Source: an uncultured Bacteroidales bacterium
GTDB lineage: Bacteria; Bacteroidota; Bacteroidia; Bacteroidales; Bacteroidaceae
Reading direction: 5' to 3'
NCBI GenBank assembly: GCA_902788865.1
Contig: CADALZ010000028.1
Coordinates: 1-36,882 of the forward strand
DNA length: 36,882 nucleotides
Shown: in pieces, positions 18,087-25,383 of the stretch
How the letters are laid out: the number at the start of each line of letters is the position of its first letter
How positions within the stretch are numbered: the stretch's first letter is position 1
The notes under the pieces: model-generated
What the model was told of the DNA's origin: nothing
The model's input: the letters and a program-made list of their open reading frames with translations, nothing else
Database searches by the model: none
Made by a program: the position numbers and the translations under genes

Positions 18087-18830
18087 ATGGCCGATCGTAT
18101 GCAGCATCATAAGTTAGAGGTAAACCCGCAGCATCCAGCACTGAAGGTGTTTGTAGATTCCGTGCCTTTCCGTTTCAAGCAAGGGGAAGGGGAGATGATC
18201 TATCGTGGGCGCAACGAGCTCCGACGGATGGAGTACGCAGGGCATAGCTATGTGGTGAAGTCGTTCCGCCGCCCTAATTTCATCAATCGCTTGGTCTATG
18301 GACGCTTGCGTCCATCCAAGGCACAGCGGGCTTATCAGAATGGCTTGGAACTACTGCGCATCGGGGTGCCCAATCCGCTGCCTATCGGCTATGTAGAAGA
18401 ACGTGCTGGTTTGCTGTTCGATAAGAGCTTCCTCATCACGGAGCTTTCTACCTGTCCTTATACTTGGAACGATCTGTTTTTCCAATCGTTCTCATGCACA
18501 GAGCAGGTGGCGCGTGCAGTGGGCCGACTCACAGCACAGCTGCATGAGCATGGCTTGGCGCATCTGGACTATGGCCGTGGAAACATCCTCTTTGCCGTAG
18601 AGGATTCTGGGGTCAGACTTGAACTGGTAGATCTCAACCGCATGCACCATGGACCGATAGACATGAAGCAGGGCTGCAAGAATCTGGAACGCCTGCCTGC
18701 TACGCCTGAGATGCATCGCTGGATAGCCGAGGAGTATGCAGAGGCACGTGGCTTCAGTGCCGATGAGTGCTTCCGTCTCATGCAGGCCTACCGCAGCACT
18801 CAGCCGGGTAAGATTGATGATAAATATTAA
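18087..18830 (+). CDS. Lipopolysaccharide kinase family protein (WaaP/Kdo-kinase-like)
   Basis: 247 residues from ATG 18087 (ATG 18099 is also possible). It has a protein-kinase-like core: a candidate ATP-binding lysine K58 in SYVVKSF, catalytic loop HLDYGRGN (H159, D161, N166), and metal-binding DLN at 182-184. This pattern fits the LPS kinases KdkA/WaaP/InaA, which phosphorylate Kdo or heptose in the inner core. Which sugar is used here is not decided by sequence. It lies between two glycosyltransferases, which supports an LPS role. Confidence 0.82.
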   Translation: MADRMQHHKLEVNPQHPALKVFVDSVPFRFKQGEGEMIYRGRNELRRMEYAGHSYVVKSFRRPNFINRLVYGRLRPSKAQRAYQNGLELLRIGVPNPLPIGYVEERAGLLFDKSFLITELSTCPYTWNDLFFQSFSCTEQVARAVGRLTAQLHEHGLAHLDYGRGNILFAVEDSGVRLELVDLNRMHHGPIDMKQGCKNLERLPATPEMHRWIAEEYAEARGFSADECFRLMQAYRSTQPGKIDDKY

Positions 18831-18843
18831 AACTCACAGAGAC

Positions 18844-19740
18844 ATGAAGATCATCGCCGTTGTCGTGACATATAATCGCCTGCCGCTGCTGCAGAAGAAC
18901 ATCGCCTGCCTGCGCCAGCAGAAGCCGCTCACTGCTATCATGGTGGTGAACAATGGCAGCACCGACGGCACGGCCGAATGGCTGCAGGAACAGTCCGACC
19001 TTACCGTTGTCACTCAGGCTAACGTAGGGGGCTCTGGCGGTTTTTATACGGGCATAGACCTTGCTTATAAGGAAGGAGCCGACTGGATCTGGTGTATGGA
19101 TGACGATGTGTTTCCACGGCCCGACTGTCTGGAGCAACTTTTGCAGCATGCCGATGAGGCAGGCATAGGCATCTTAGCGCCTCGACGCCTGATGGAGGGG
19201 CAGGTCTATACCAACGATTTCCAAGCCTACAATCTCACCAATCCGTTGACTTCTATGTACCAGCAGAAGTTGAAGAAACAAGTGGTGAATGCTCCTACAC
19301 AGATAGCTGGCACAGCCTTCGAGGGACCATTCATCCGCCGTGAGGTGGTAGAGCGCATCGGCCTGCCCAACAAAGATTTATTCATCTTCTGCGATGATAC
19401 CGACTACTGCCTGCGCACCGTCCAGGCAGGTTTCCGCCTGCTCTATGTCCCCACAGCCCTGATGGATAAGCAGCGCTTCTTTTCCAATGATTCATGGGGA
19501 GAGCGCCACCGTAAGAAGAAGTGGAAACATTTCTACCAGGTGCGCAACTCCACCTATATGAATCATCACTATGGGCACAACTGGGCCGTGCGCTATCTGC
19601 GTGGCTTCATCGGCATGTCGGGCTACGTCCTCACAGCCCTTTTCACAGCCCCCTTCTCAGAGGGCTATAGCTGGCGCGATATCCCCCACTTTTGGCAGGC
19701 CTACCGCGACGGACTGGCAGAGCGGCTGGGGAAAATGTAA
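18844..19740 (+). CDS. Glycosyltransferase family 2 (GlfT2/rhamnosyltransferase-like)
   Basis: 298 residues from ATG 18844, 13 bases after the kinase-like gene; the longer reading from 18736 overlaps that gene. Motifs: IAVVVTYNR at the start, VVNNGSTDGTAEWL (nucleotide-sugar binding), WIWCMDDDVFPRPD (DXD metal site), and FCDDTDYCLRTVQAGFRLLYVP. This arrangement is typical of GT2 enzymes annotated as galactofuranosyl or rhamnosyl transferases. The C-terminus has a hydrophobic amphipathic stretch (FIGMSGYVLTALFTAP) that may touch the membrane. The actual sugar is unknown. Last gene before a 370-base gap. Confidence 0.88.
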   Translation: MKIIAVVVTYNRLPLLQKNIACLRQQKPLTAIMVVNNGSTDGTAEWLQEQSDLTVVTQANVGGSGGFYTGIDLAYKEGADWIWCMDDDVFPRPDCLEQLLQHADEAGIGILAPRRLMEGQVYTNDFQAYNLTNPLTSMYQQKLKKQVVNAPTQIAGTAFEGPFIRREVVERIGLPNKDLFIFCDDTDYCLRTVQAGFRLLYVPTALMDKQRFFSNDSWGERHRKKKWKHFYQVRNSTYMNHHYGHNWAVRYLRGFIGMSGYVLTALFTAPFSEGYSWRDIPHFWQAYRDGLAERLGKM

Positions 19741-19752
19741 CCATCAAAAATT

Positions 19753-19897
19753 GCTACGCGCTACACTTGCTACACCATAGTATGTGTTGGTCAATCGAGG
19801 CTCAAATTTATTTTTATATATTTTAAAATATAAAGTATAATTTTGAATAGGAGTGGATAAGTGAGGATTTCACTGTAGCGCTTGTAGCATGTAGCGC
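19753..19897. repeat. Inverted GCTAC-triplet blocks bracketing an AT-rich core
   Basis: Left block: GCTAC repeated three times with start-to-start spacings of 7 and 9 bases (19753-19773). Right block (19875-19897), read in reverse complement, also has three GCTAC with spacings of 7 and 9. The ~100 bases between are strongly AT-rich, including TTTTATATATTTTAAAATAT. Confidence 0.75.
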
Positions 19898-19911
19898 ATG
19901 GAGTGTTGTGG

Positions 19912-20016
19912 AACTTCGAGGCAGATTTTCTAACTACGAGGAGGTGTTTTTTTTACTTCGCGAGGAAATAATTTTTTTATCGGGAGGAAAAAATAGAGGA
20001 TTCCCTAATTGTGAGG
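19912..20016. repeat. Degenerate GAGG-motif array upstream of the ABC exporter
   Basis: Motifs ending GAGG (AACTTCGAGG, AACTACGAGG, CTTCGCGAGG, TATCGGGAGG, AATTGTGAGG) end at 19921, 19941, 19965, 19987 and 20016, spacings of 20, 24, 22 and 29. The separators are poly-T or poly-A rich. It looks like a decayed relative of the array at 36814. Confidence 0.55.
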
Positions 20017-20075
20017 TCCTAATTGGGGTGGGCAGAATTGTTGGTTGATTTCTGGCAATGTTTGGAAATAATCAT

Positions 20076-20083
20076 TACCTTTG
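20076..20083 (+). promoter_or_regulatory. Bacteroidetes -7 box (TACCTTTG) for the ABC exporter gene
   Basis: TACCTTTG lies 27 bases before the ATG at 20111. A TTTG lies at 20061 but too close to be the -33 box. The in-frame TTG at 20081 overlaps this box and is not the start. Confidence 0.55.
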
Positions 20084-20110
20084 CAGAGATTAAAGCTCCA
20101 ACTAAGCGGA

Positions 20111-21949
20111 ATGAAAGATTTTATAGCACTTCTGAGGCGTTTCATCGCCCCGTATAAGAAATATGTGTGCTGGGCAGTGGTGCTCAACATCCTCTCGGCA
20201 GTGTTTAATATTTTCTCCTTCACACTGATCATCCCGATGCTGAACATCCTGTTCAAGACAGGAGCAAACGATGTGACCTATCACTACATGGAGTGGGGCA
20301 GCGCAGGCATCAAGGATGTGGCGGTGAACAATTTCTACTACTTCGTGACAGAGCTCATAGCGCAGTATGGCCCTTCTACCACACTGCTCTTCCTCGGCCT
20401 GTTCCTCGCGGTGATGACGCTGCTGAAGACACTGTGCTACTTTGGCTCTACAGCCATCATGGTGCCCCTGCGCACAGGCGTGGTGCGCGACATACGCGTG
20501 CAGCTCTACGAGAAGGTGACGCGCCTGCCGCTGGCTTTCTTCTCCGAGGAGCGCAAGGGTGACATCATAGCCCGCATGAGCGGCGACGTGAATGAGATAG
20601 AGACCAGCATCACGAGCAGTCTGGACATGCTGGTGAAAAACCCTATCCTCATCACCTTCTACCTGGCAGCACTGATCATCACCAGTTGGCAGCTCACGCT
20701 CTTCACGGTACTCGTTCTCCCTGGCATGGCGTGGATCATGGGTAAGATAGGTAAGAAGCTGCGCAGACAGTCGCTCTACGCACAGAACCTGTGGAGCGAC
20801 TCTATGTCACAACTGGAAGAGACACTGGGCGGCCTGCGCATCATCAAGGCGTTCATTGCCGAGGACAAGATGGTGGGGCGCTATAAGAAAATCACAGACG
20901 ACGTGCGTAGGGCCAACAATAAGGTGGCTGTGCGGCAGGCTCTGGCACACCCCATGAGCGAGTTTCTGGGCACGCTGCTCATTGTCATCGTACTGTGGTT
21001 TGGCGGCTATCTCATACTGGGCGACAAGTCGAGCATCGATGCGGCTACCTTCATCTTCTACATGGTGATACTCTACAGCGTGATAGATCCACTGAAAAAC
21101 TTCTCTAAGGCCAGCTATAACATCCCTAAGGGACTGGCCAGCATGGAGCGTATAGACAAGATATTGCTGGCGGAGAACCCTATCAAAGAACCAGCGCAGC
21201 CGCGGCGGTTGGACGGACTGAACGACCGCATCGTCTATCGTGACGTGAGCTTCAGTTACGACGGGCAGCATGAGGTGCTGAGCCATATCGACCTTGAGAT
21301 ACCGCGCGGGCAGACCATCGCACTGGTGGGGCAGAGCGGATCGGGCAAATCTACGTTGGTGGATCTGCTGCCTCGCTACCATGACACCACGCAGGGCGAG
21401 ATTCTGATAGATGGGGTGAACGTGAAGGATGTGAAGCTACACAACCTGCGCGGGCTGATAGGCAATGTGAACCAAGAGGCGATACTCTTCAACGATACGT
21501 TCTTCAACAACATCGCCTTCGGGGTGGAGAATGCTACGATGGAGCAGGTAGTGGAGGCTGCCAAGATAGCCAATGCGCACGACTTCATCATGGCTACGGA
21601 GCAAGGCTATGACACCAACATCGGTGATAGGGGTGGCAAGCTCTCGGGCGGTCAGCGCCAGCGCATCAGCATCGCCCGTGCCATATTGAAAAACCCACCT
21701 ATCTTGATACTGGATGAGGCTACCTCGGCACTGGATACAGAGAGCGAGCGGCTGGTGCAGGAGGCTCTGGAGCGCCTGATGAAGACGCGTACTACCATTG
21801 CTATAGCCCACCGCCTGAGTACCATCCGTAATGCGGATGAAATCTATGTGCTGCACGAGGGGAAGATTGTGGAGCGCGGCAAGCATGAGGAGCTGCTGCA
21901 GCTGAATGGCTACTATAAGCGGCTGAATGACATGCAGTCGTTATCATAA
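20111..21949 (+). CDS. ABC exporter, MsbA/LipidA-export type half transporter (fused TMD-NBD)
   Basis: 612 residues from ATG 20111. The first ~330 residues form six membrane helices (for example VCWAVVLNILSAVFNIFSF and ILITFYLAALIITSW). The ATPase domain follows: Walker A GQSGSGKST, signature LSGGQRQRISIARAIL, Walker B ILILDEATSALD, and the H-loop in IAHRLSTI. Full-length homodimeric exporters of this type flip lipid A-core (MsbA) or export peptides and lipids. Its place behind two glycosyltransferases and an LPS-kinase-like gene favours a lipid or glycan substrate; this is inference. It has its own promoter. The stop codon lies inside a strong hairpin. Confidence 0.93.
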   Translation: MKDFIALLRRFIAPYKKYVCWAVVLNILSAVFNIFSFTLIIPMLNILFKTGANDVTYHYMEWGSAGIKDVAVNNFYYFVTELIAQYGPSTTLLFLGLFLAVMTLLKTLCYFGSTAIMVPLRTGVVRDIRVQLYEKVTRLPLAFFSEERKGDIIARMSGDVNEIETSITSSLDMLVKNPILITFYLAALIITSWQLTLFTVLVLPGMAWIMGKIGKKLRRQSLYAQNLWSDSMSQLEETLGGLRIIKAFIAEDKMVGRYKKITDDVRRANNKVAVRQALAHPMSEFLGTLLIVIVLWFGGYLILGDKSSIDAATFIFYMVILYSVIDPLKNFSKASYNIPKGLASMERIDKILLAENPIKEPAQPRRLDGLNDRIVYRDVSFSYDGQHEVLSHIDLEIPRGQTIALVGQSGSGKSTLVDLLPRYHDTTQGEILIDGVNVKDVKLHNLRGLIGNVNQEAILFNDTFFNNIAFGVENATMEQVVEAAKIANAHDFIMATEQGYDTNIGDRGGKLSGGQRQRISIARAILKNPPILILDEATSALDTESERLVQEALERLMKTRTTIAIAHRLSTIRNADEIYVLHEGKIVERGKHEELLQLNGYYKRLNDMQSLS

Positions 21950-21967
21950 GGCTTCGCCTTATGATAA
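21941..21967 (+). terminator. Perfect 12-bp hairpin containing the exporter stop codon
   Basis: TTATCATAAGGC (21941-21952), loop TTC, GCCTTATGATAA (21956-21967). The stop TAA is inside the left arm. The flank is AAT TATAAAA rather than a T-tract, so it may act in mRNA 3'-end stability as much as in termination. Confidence 0.55.
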
Positions 21968-21973
21968 AATTAT

Positions 21974-21989
21974 AAAATGCAAAAATGCA
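21974..21989. repeat. Two copies of octamer AAAATGCA
   Basis: Two exact tandem copies of AAAATGCA just after the exporter hairpin. The same octamer, reversed, forms the array inside the RNase H gene about 1.3 kb away. Confidence 0.75.
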
Positions 21990-22030
21990 GAAATTATAAG
22001 GTTAAAGTTTCGCAGGTGCTTTTATTTATC

Positions 22031-22240
22031 AGTCCCTCTCCCTTTGGGAGAGGTTTCCTACTCAATCCCTCTCCCTTTGGGAGAGGTAAGGTGAGGGCTT
22101 TCTCGTAGTATGGCACATACTTTATGCAGGAGGCGTTCCCTCTCCTAACCTCCCCCATGGGGGAGGGATTTTAAGTGTGGGTTGCCATGCAGGGGAATGC
22201 CCCTGCCTGTAGTCTTCCGCCCTTTCAGGGCTTTGGGAAC
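22031..22240 (-). repeat. Multi-hairpin interspersed element, copy A (reverse orientation, enlarged)
   Basis: Reverse complement of the element copied at 35497-35652 and 36348-36500. Conserved blocks in element order: GCCCTGAAAGGGC hairpin, CCCTCCCCCATGGGGGAGG hairpin, GTTAGGAGAGGG, AACGCCTCCTGCATA, a variable ~20 bases, GCCCTCACCT.ACCTCTCCC and an AAGGGAGAGG hairpin arm. This copy has an extra ~30-base insert containing palindrome GCAGGGGCATTCCCCTGC. The terminal CCCTCTCCC/GGGAGAGG hairpin is also duplicated. The element lies in a 338-base gene-free gap. Confidence 0.85.
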
Positions 22241-22287
22241 ATTTAGATATAGTTATTTTTTTAATTTTACGGTGTAGCCGTACTGTG

Positions 22288-22857
22288 ATGAGGCGATTGC
22301 TGCTGTACATAGTATTGTTTTGCTGTGTGTCTATGCAAGGACAGACGCTGGAAGTGCTGCCTGCTGCAGAGGCATCGGGCGTGAGCCTTGTTTTGCCCTC
22401 ATGGAAGAACTTCACCGCCTTGCTTCTGATGGATGAAGAGCAGCAGACTGCTGTGCTGCAGGGCTATGGATATACGGCACTGCAACCCATGTGGGGCTAT
22501 CGTAGGTATAGCAATACGCAGGACGAGCTTCCTTCTTACATGCTGGGACAGCATTTGTTGATGTGCGACACTGGCGAGGTGAGGTGTGTGGTGTCACTGA
22601 ACCTGCATACTTTGGCTGATGCCGTGAGGGCTCTCAAAGAGGAATTGCGCAGCAACTATATAGGCGAAATGCCCGATGAAGATGGCTATCGGATAGATAT
22701 ATACGCCCTGCGGTGGCAAGGCAAAGACTACGAGGTATATGTCACCAACCGTCCCATGTACTTTGATGTAGTGGTGAAGGAGTTACGGCTCCGCCGTATT
22801 ATTTTCTTCCGAAATCGGCCGGGATTTCTCCCCATTTATCCGTCTGCCACTTCATGA
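22288..22857 (+). CDS. Unrecognised small exported protein
   Basis: 189 residues from ATG 22288 (GTG three bases earlier is possible). The first ~19 residues are a plausible signal peptide (MRRLLLYIVLFCCVSMQGQ). I do not recognise a family. The mature part is mixed alpha/beta with no clear catalytic motif; DGYRIDIYALRWQGKDYEVYVTNRP looks like a small beta domain. Its last 59 bases overlap the convergent RNase H gene. The final ~19 residues may therefore be read-through sequence rather than a conserved part. It lies just downstream of element copy A and has no partner in the same direction. Confidence 0.6.
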   Translation: MRRLLLYIVLFCCVSMQGQTLEVLPAAEASGVSLVLPSWKNFTALLLMDEEQQTAVLQGYGYTALQPMWGYRRYSNTQDELPSYMLGQHLLMCDTGEVRCVVSLNLHTLADAVRALKEELRSNYIGEMPDEDGYRIDIYALRWQGKDYEVYVTNRPMYFDVVVKELRLRRIIFFRNRPGFLPIYPSATS

Positions 22858-23494
22858 TAGGTGTGGTGTACGTATGCTCACGCAGCCATTTCTCCGCCCG
22901 CTCTATCAGTTGGAAAAGAGGCTCTGTGCGTGCATTACGCTCCAGCTTGGTGCGACATTTCTTCGCCTTCACCCAGAGCATGGCATTGCGGCTGTCACTG
23001 TAGATGGGCAGGTCCCATCCTTTCTGCTGGATAAGAGCCAATCCATGCACGATGGCCAGAAACTCCCCGATATTGTTGGTGCCAAACATAGGTCCGAAGT
23101 GGAATATCTGCTGACGATTTCCCACATATACCCCACGATACTCCATCATGCCAGGATTGCCACTGCATGCTGCATCTACAGCCAGTGCATTAGGCACCAC
23201 TTCTTCGGGATAGATAGGTAGTTCCTCAGGGTCTCTTGGTCTCACGGTCTCACGGTCTTCTTGCATCTTTGCATCTTTGCCTTCTTGCATCTTTGCATTT
23301 TTGCATTTTTGCATCTTTACAATAAACTTGTCAGGCGCAGAGGCAAACGCCTGCTCTGCCTCCTCACGAGTGTCGAACGCCTTATAGACCGCCCCCTTAG
23401 CGCCCTTTACCTGCGCCTCACAGTCGGTCCAAGACGTATAAATGCCTGGGGTGAGACCGCTCCAAACCACGTAGAATTTCTGCTTTTTTGCCAT
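22799..23494 (-). CDS. Ribonuclease H with N-terminal viroplasmin domain
   Basis: 231 residues from ATG 23494; a longer reading from 23611 runs over the promoter and has no family match. Residues 3-50 are a caulimovirus viroplasmin-type domain (FYVVWSGLTPGIYTSWTDCEAQVKG region) that binds RNA/DNA hybrids. Residues 103-231 are an RNase H1 domain with acidic residues D107, E144, D167 and a final aspartate in ADFGRK. It removes RNA from RNA-DNA hybrids. The linker at about 60-95 is highly charged and is encoded by an array of 8-bp repeats, giving KMQKCKNA/KMQEGKDA/KMQED. It is divergent from aroK. Confidence 0.93.
   Translation of the reverse strand: MAKKQKFYVVWSGLTPGIYTSWTDCEAQVKGAKGAVYKAFDTREEAEQAFASAPDKFIVKMQKCKNAKMQEGKDAKMQEDRETVRPRDPEELPIYPEEVVPNALAVDAACSGNPGMMEYRGVYVGNRQQIFHFGPMFGTNNIGEFLAIVHGLALIQQKGWDLPIYSDSRNAMLWVKAKKCRTKLERNARTEPLFQLIERAEKWLREHTYTTPIMKWQTDKWGEIPADFGRK
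23238..23319. repeat. Coding octamer arrays in the RNase H linker
   Basis: Two adjacent 8-bp tandem arrays: GGTCTCAC units at 23238-23259, then TTGCATCT/TGCATTTT units at 23260-23319. They lie inside the coding sequence. Because 8 is not a multiple of 3, the peptide repeats every 24 bases (8 residues). Confidence 0.85.
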
Positions 23495-23501
23495 AATGGT
23501 A

Positions 23502-23509
23502 CAAAGATA
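23502..23509 (-). promoter_or_regulatory. -7 box (TATCTTTG) for the RNase H gene
   Basis: Minus strand TATCTTTG, 7 bases before the ATG at 23494. It faces the aroK -7 box with only 12 bases between them, so the two promoters must overlap. Confidence 0.65.
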
Positions 23510-23521
23510 CGTTTTTTTATT

Positions 23522-23529
23522 TACCTTTG
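23522..23529 (+). promoter_or_regulatory. -7 box (TACCTTTG) for aroK
   Basis: TACCTTTG, 21 bases before the aroK ATG at 23551. Divergent from and overlapping the RNase H promoter. Confidence 0.65.
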
Positions 23530-23550
23530 TATCCGTAACAACCAAAGAAA

Positions 23551-24087
23551 ATGAAAAGGATATTCTTGACAGGCTATATGGGGGCAGGAAAGACCACCCT
23601 GGGGAAAGCATTTGCCAAGGCGATGGGACTACAGTTCATCGACCTAGACTGGTACATAGAGTCACGCTACCATAAGACCATTCGCGAGATCTTTGATGAG
23701 CGTGGTGAGGAAGGCTTTCGTCAGATGGAGCGTAACATGCTGCATGAGGTGGGCGAGTTCGACGATGTGGTGATCTCCGTGGGAGGAGGTACGCCCTGCT
23801 TCTTCGATAACATGGACTACATGAACAGTCAAGGGCAGACCGTCTATCTGGATGTAGCTATCCCTGTGCTATTCCGCCGTTTGAAGGTAGCCAAGGCCAA
23901 GCGTCCGCTGCTGAAGGATAAGAGTGACGAGGAGCTGCTAGCTTTCATCCAGAGCGCTTTGGAACAGCGTGCCCCCTTCTATCAGCAAGCCCGCTATCGG
24001 TTTGACGGAGGACACCTGGAAAGTCGCTCGCAGATAGCCACCTCTGTGGAGGAGCTGCGCGAGTTGCTGGAGCAAGATACGATGTAA
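23551..24087 (+). CDS. aroK: Shikimate kinase
   Basis: 178 residues. It phosphorylates shikimate at the 3-hydroxyl with ATP in chorismate synthesis. Walker A is GYMGAGKTT at 8-16. Shikimate-binding residues include D33 in DLDWYIE, R57 in GFRQMER, and the SVGGGTP loop. The lid arginine lies in KAKRPLL. Length and order match AroK. The secreted phosphatase gene begins 17 bases downstream, so they may share a transcript. Confidence 0.96.
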   Translation: MKRIFLTGYMGAGKTTLGKAFAKAMGLQFIDLDWYIESRYHKTIREIFDERGEEGFRQMERNMLHEVGEFDDVVISVGGGTPCFFDNMDYMNSQGQTVYLDVAIPVLFRRLKVAKAKRPLLKDKSDEELLAFIQSALEQRAPFYQQARYRFDGGHLESRSQIATSVEELRELLEQDTM

Positions 24088-24104
24088 CCTTTAATACTAG
24101 ATTT

Positions 24105-25364
24105 ATGAAAAACATTTTCACCACCCTGCTGCTGTTGCTCCTCACGCTGACTGTCGGAGCACAGAATGCGGTGCTTGATGAACTTAGGGCCACGCCAAAG
24201 AAGGCCTATGGTAACGACTATCCCTACCAGTTTGAGGTCACCAAGCTGACGAAGGCTCCTAAAGGCTATAAGCCTTTCTACATCAGCCACTATGCCCGAC
24301 ATGGGTCACGCTACTACTGGAACGACCAGCTGTATAATGATCTGGACTCTCTGCTCACTACTGCCCACGAGAAACATCTCCTCACCAGCGAGGGCGAGAC
24401 TTTCTATGGCAAGTTCATGGCCGCTAAGCAAGAGCTGAAGACAGGTGTCAGCGAACTGACACAGTTGGGCTGGGAACAGCATCAGGGCATAGCTCGCACC
24501 ATGTACAACCGCTTCCCTGAGGTGTTCAAGAAAGGGGGCAATGTGCTGGCCATCTCCTCACTCTCCGGCCGCTGCGTGCTGAGCATGTCGGCATTCTGCC
24601 AAGAACTGGTGCAGTGCAACCCAAAGATAGAAATACGCGAGCAGTCGTCACGCTTCACACTGGACGCTGTGGTGCCAACAGACAAGGAGAACCCTGTGAA
24701 GCACAACTATCCCAAGGCTACCCCACGCTACGAAGCCAATAAGGATAAGTTTCAGAGCGATAACTCCCTGCAGGACAAGATCATCTCACGCGTGTTCGTC
24801 AGCACCGAAGGACTGCCAGGCAATGTAAGTAGGATAGCAGGCAACCTCATCAACCTCTACACCTCACTACCCAACATCTACCATGAGGGCATGATGGGGA
24901 ATATCATCACAGACGAGGAAATCATGAACCGCTGGGAACAATCCAACTTAGGCTCCTACTCATGGGTATTCTCTGGCCAATACGAAATGATTCCTATCTT
25001 GGAAGACATCATGAACAAGGCTGATGCTGTGATAAATGGCAGCAGCGACCACATCTCCGACTTGCGCTTTGGACATGATAGCTGCATAGGACCTCTGACT
25101 GTCTTGATGGGCATCAACGGGGCAGACCTCGACCCTGAAGACCCCTATGAGGTGAAGAACGTGTATCAGAACTGGCAGACCTGCAAGGCCTGCAACATAC
25201 AGCTGGTGTTCTATCGTGGCAAGAAATCTACAGACGACATCTTGGTGAAGTGCCTGCTCAACGGTTCTGAAGCTACCCTGCCAGTGAAGACAGACATGTT
25301 CCCCTACTACAAGTGGAGCGATGTGAAGCAATTCTACACCGCACGCTGCAATAGTGTGAAATAA
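24105..25364 (+). CDS. Secreted histidine acid phosphatase (MINPP/phytase-like)
   Basis: 419 residues with a signal peptide (cleavage near VGAQN at 18-21). The catalytic motif RHGSR is at 65-69 (nucleophile H66). The C-terminal motif is GHDSC, with the HD pair of classical histidine acid phosphatases; MINPP enzymes usually have HAE here. Bacteroides periplasmic or vesicle MINPP enzymes hydrolyse phytate and are similar in length. Inositol phosphate is therefore a candidate substrate, but a general acid phosphatase is also possible. It ends 19 bases before the convergent hydrolase gene. Confidence 0.85.
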   Translation: MKNIFTTLLLLLLTLTVGAQNAVLDELRATPKKAYGNDYPYQFEVTKLTKAPKGYKPFYISHYARHGSRYYWNDQLYNDLDSLLTTAHEKHLLTSEGETFYGKFMAAKQELKTGVSELTQLGWEQHQGIARTMYNRFPEVFKKGGNVLAISSLSGRCVLSMSAFCQELVQCNPKIEIREQSSRFTLDAVVPTDKENPVKHNYPKATPRYEANKDKFQSDNSLQDKIISRVFVSTEGLPGNVSRIAGNLINLYTSLPNIYHEGMMGNIITDEEIMNRWEQSNLGSYSWVFSGQYEMIPILEDIMNKADAVINGSSDHISDLRFGHDSCIGPLTVLMGINGADLDPEDPYEVKNVYQNWQTCKACNIQLVFYRGKKSTDDILVKCLLNGSEATLPVKTDMFPYYKWSDVKQFYTARCNSVK

Positions 25365-25383
25365 GCGTAGGGAGTAGTGGTGA

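Larger units (their letters stand above)
19741..20110. other. Gene-free, AT-rich gap with GCTAC inverted triplets and a GAGG array
   Basis: No convincing ORF. It holds two inverted blocks of three GCTAC pentamers (19753-19773 and 19875-19897) around a very AT-rich core. A run of degenerate GAGG-ending motifs about 20-24 bases apart follows (19912-20016), then the promoter of the ABC exporter gene. Confidence 0.8.
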
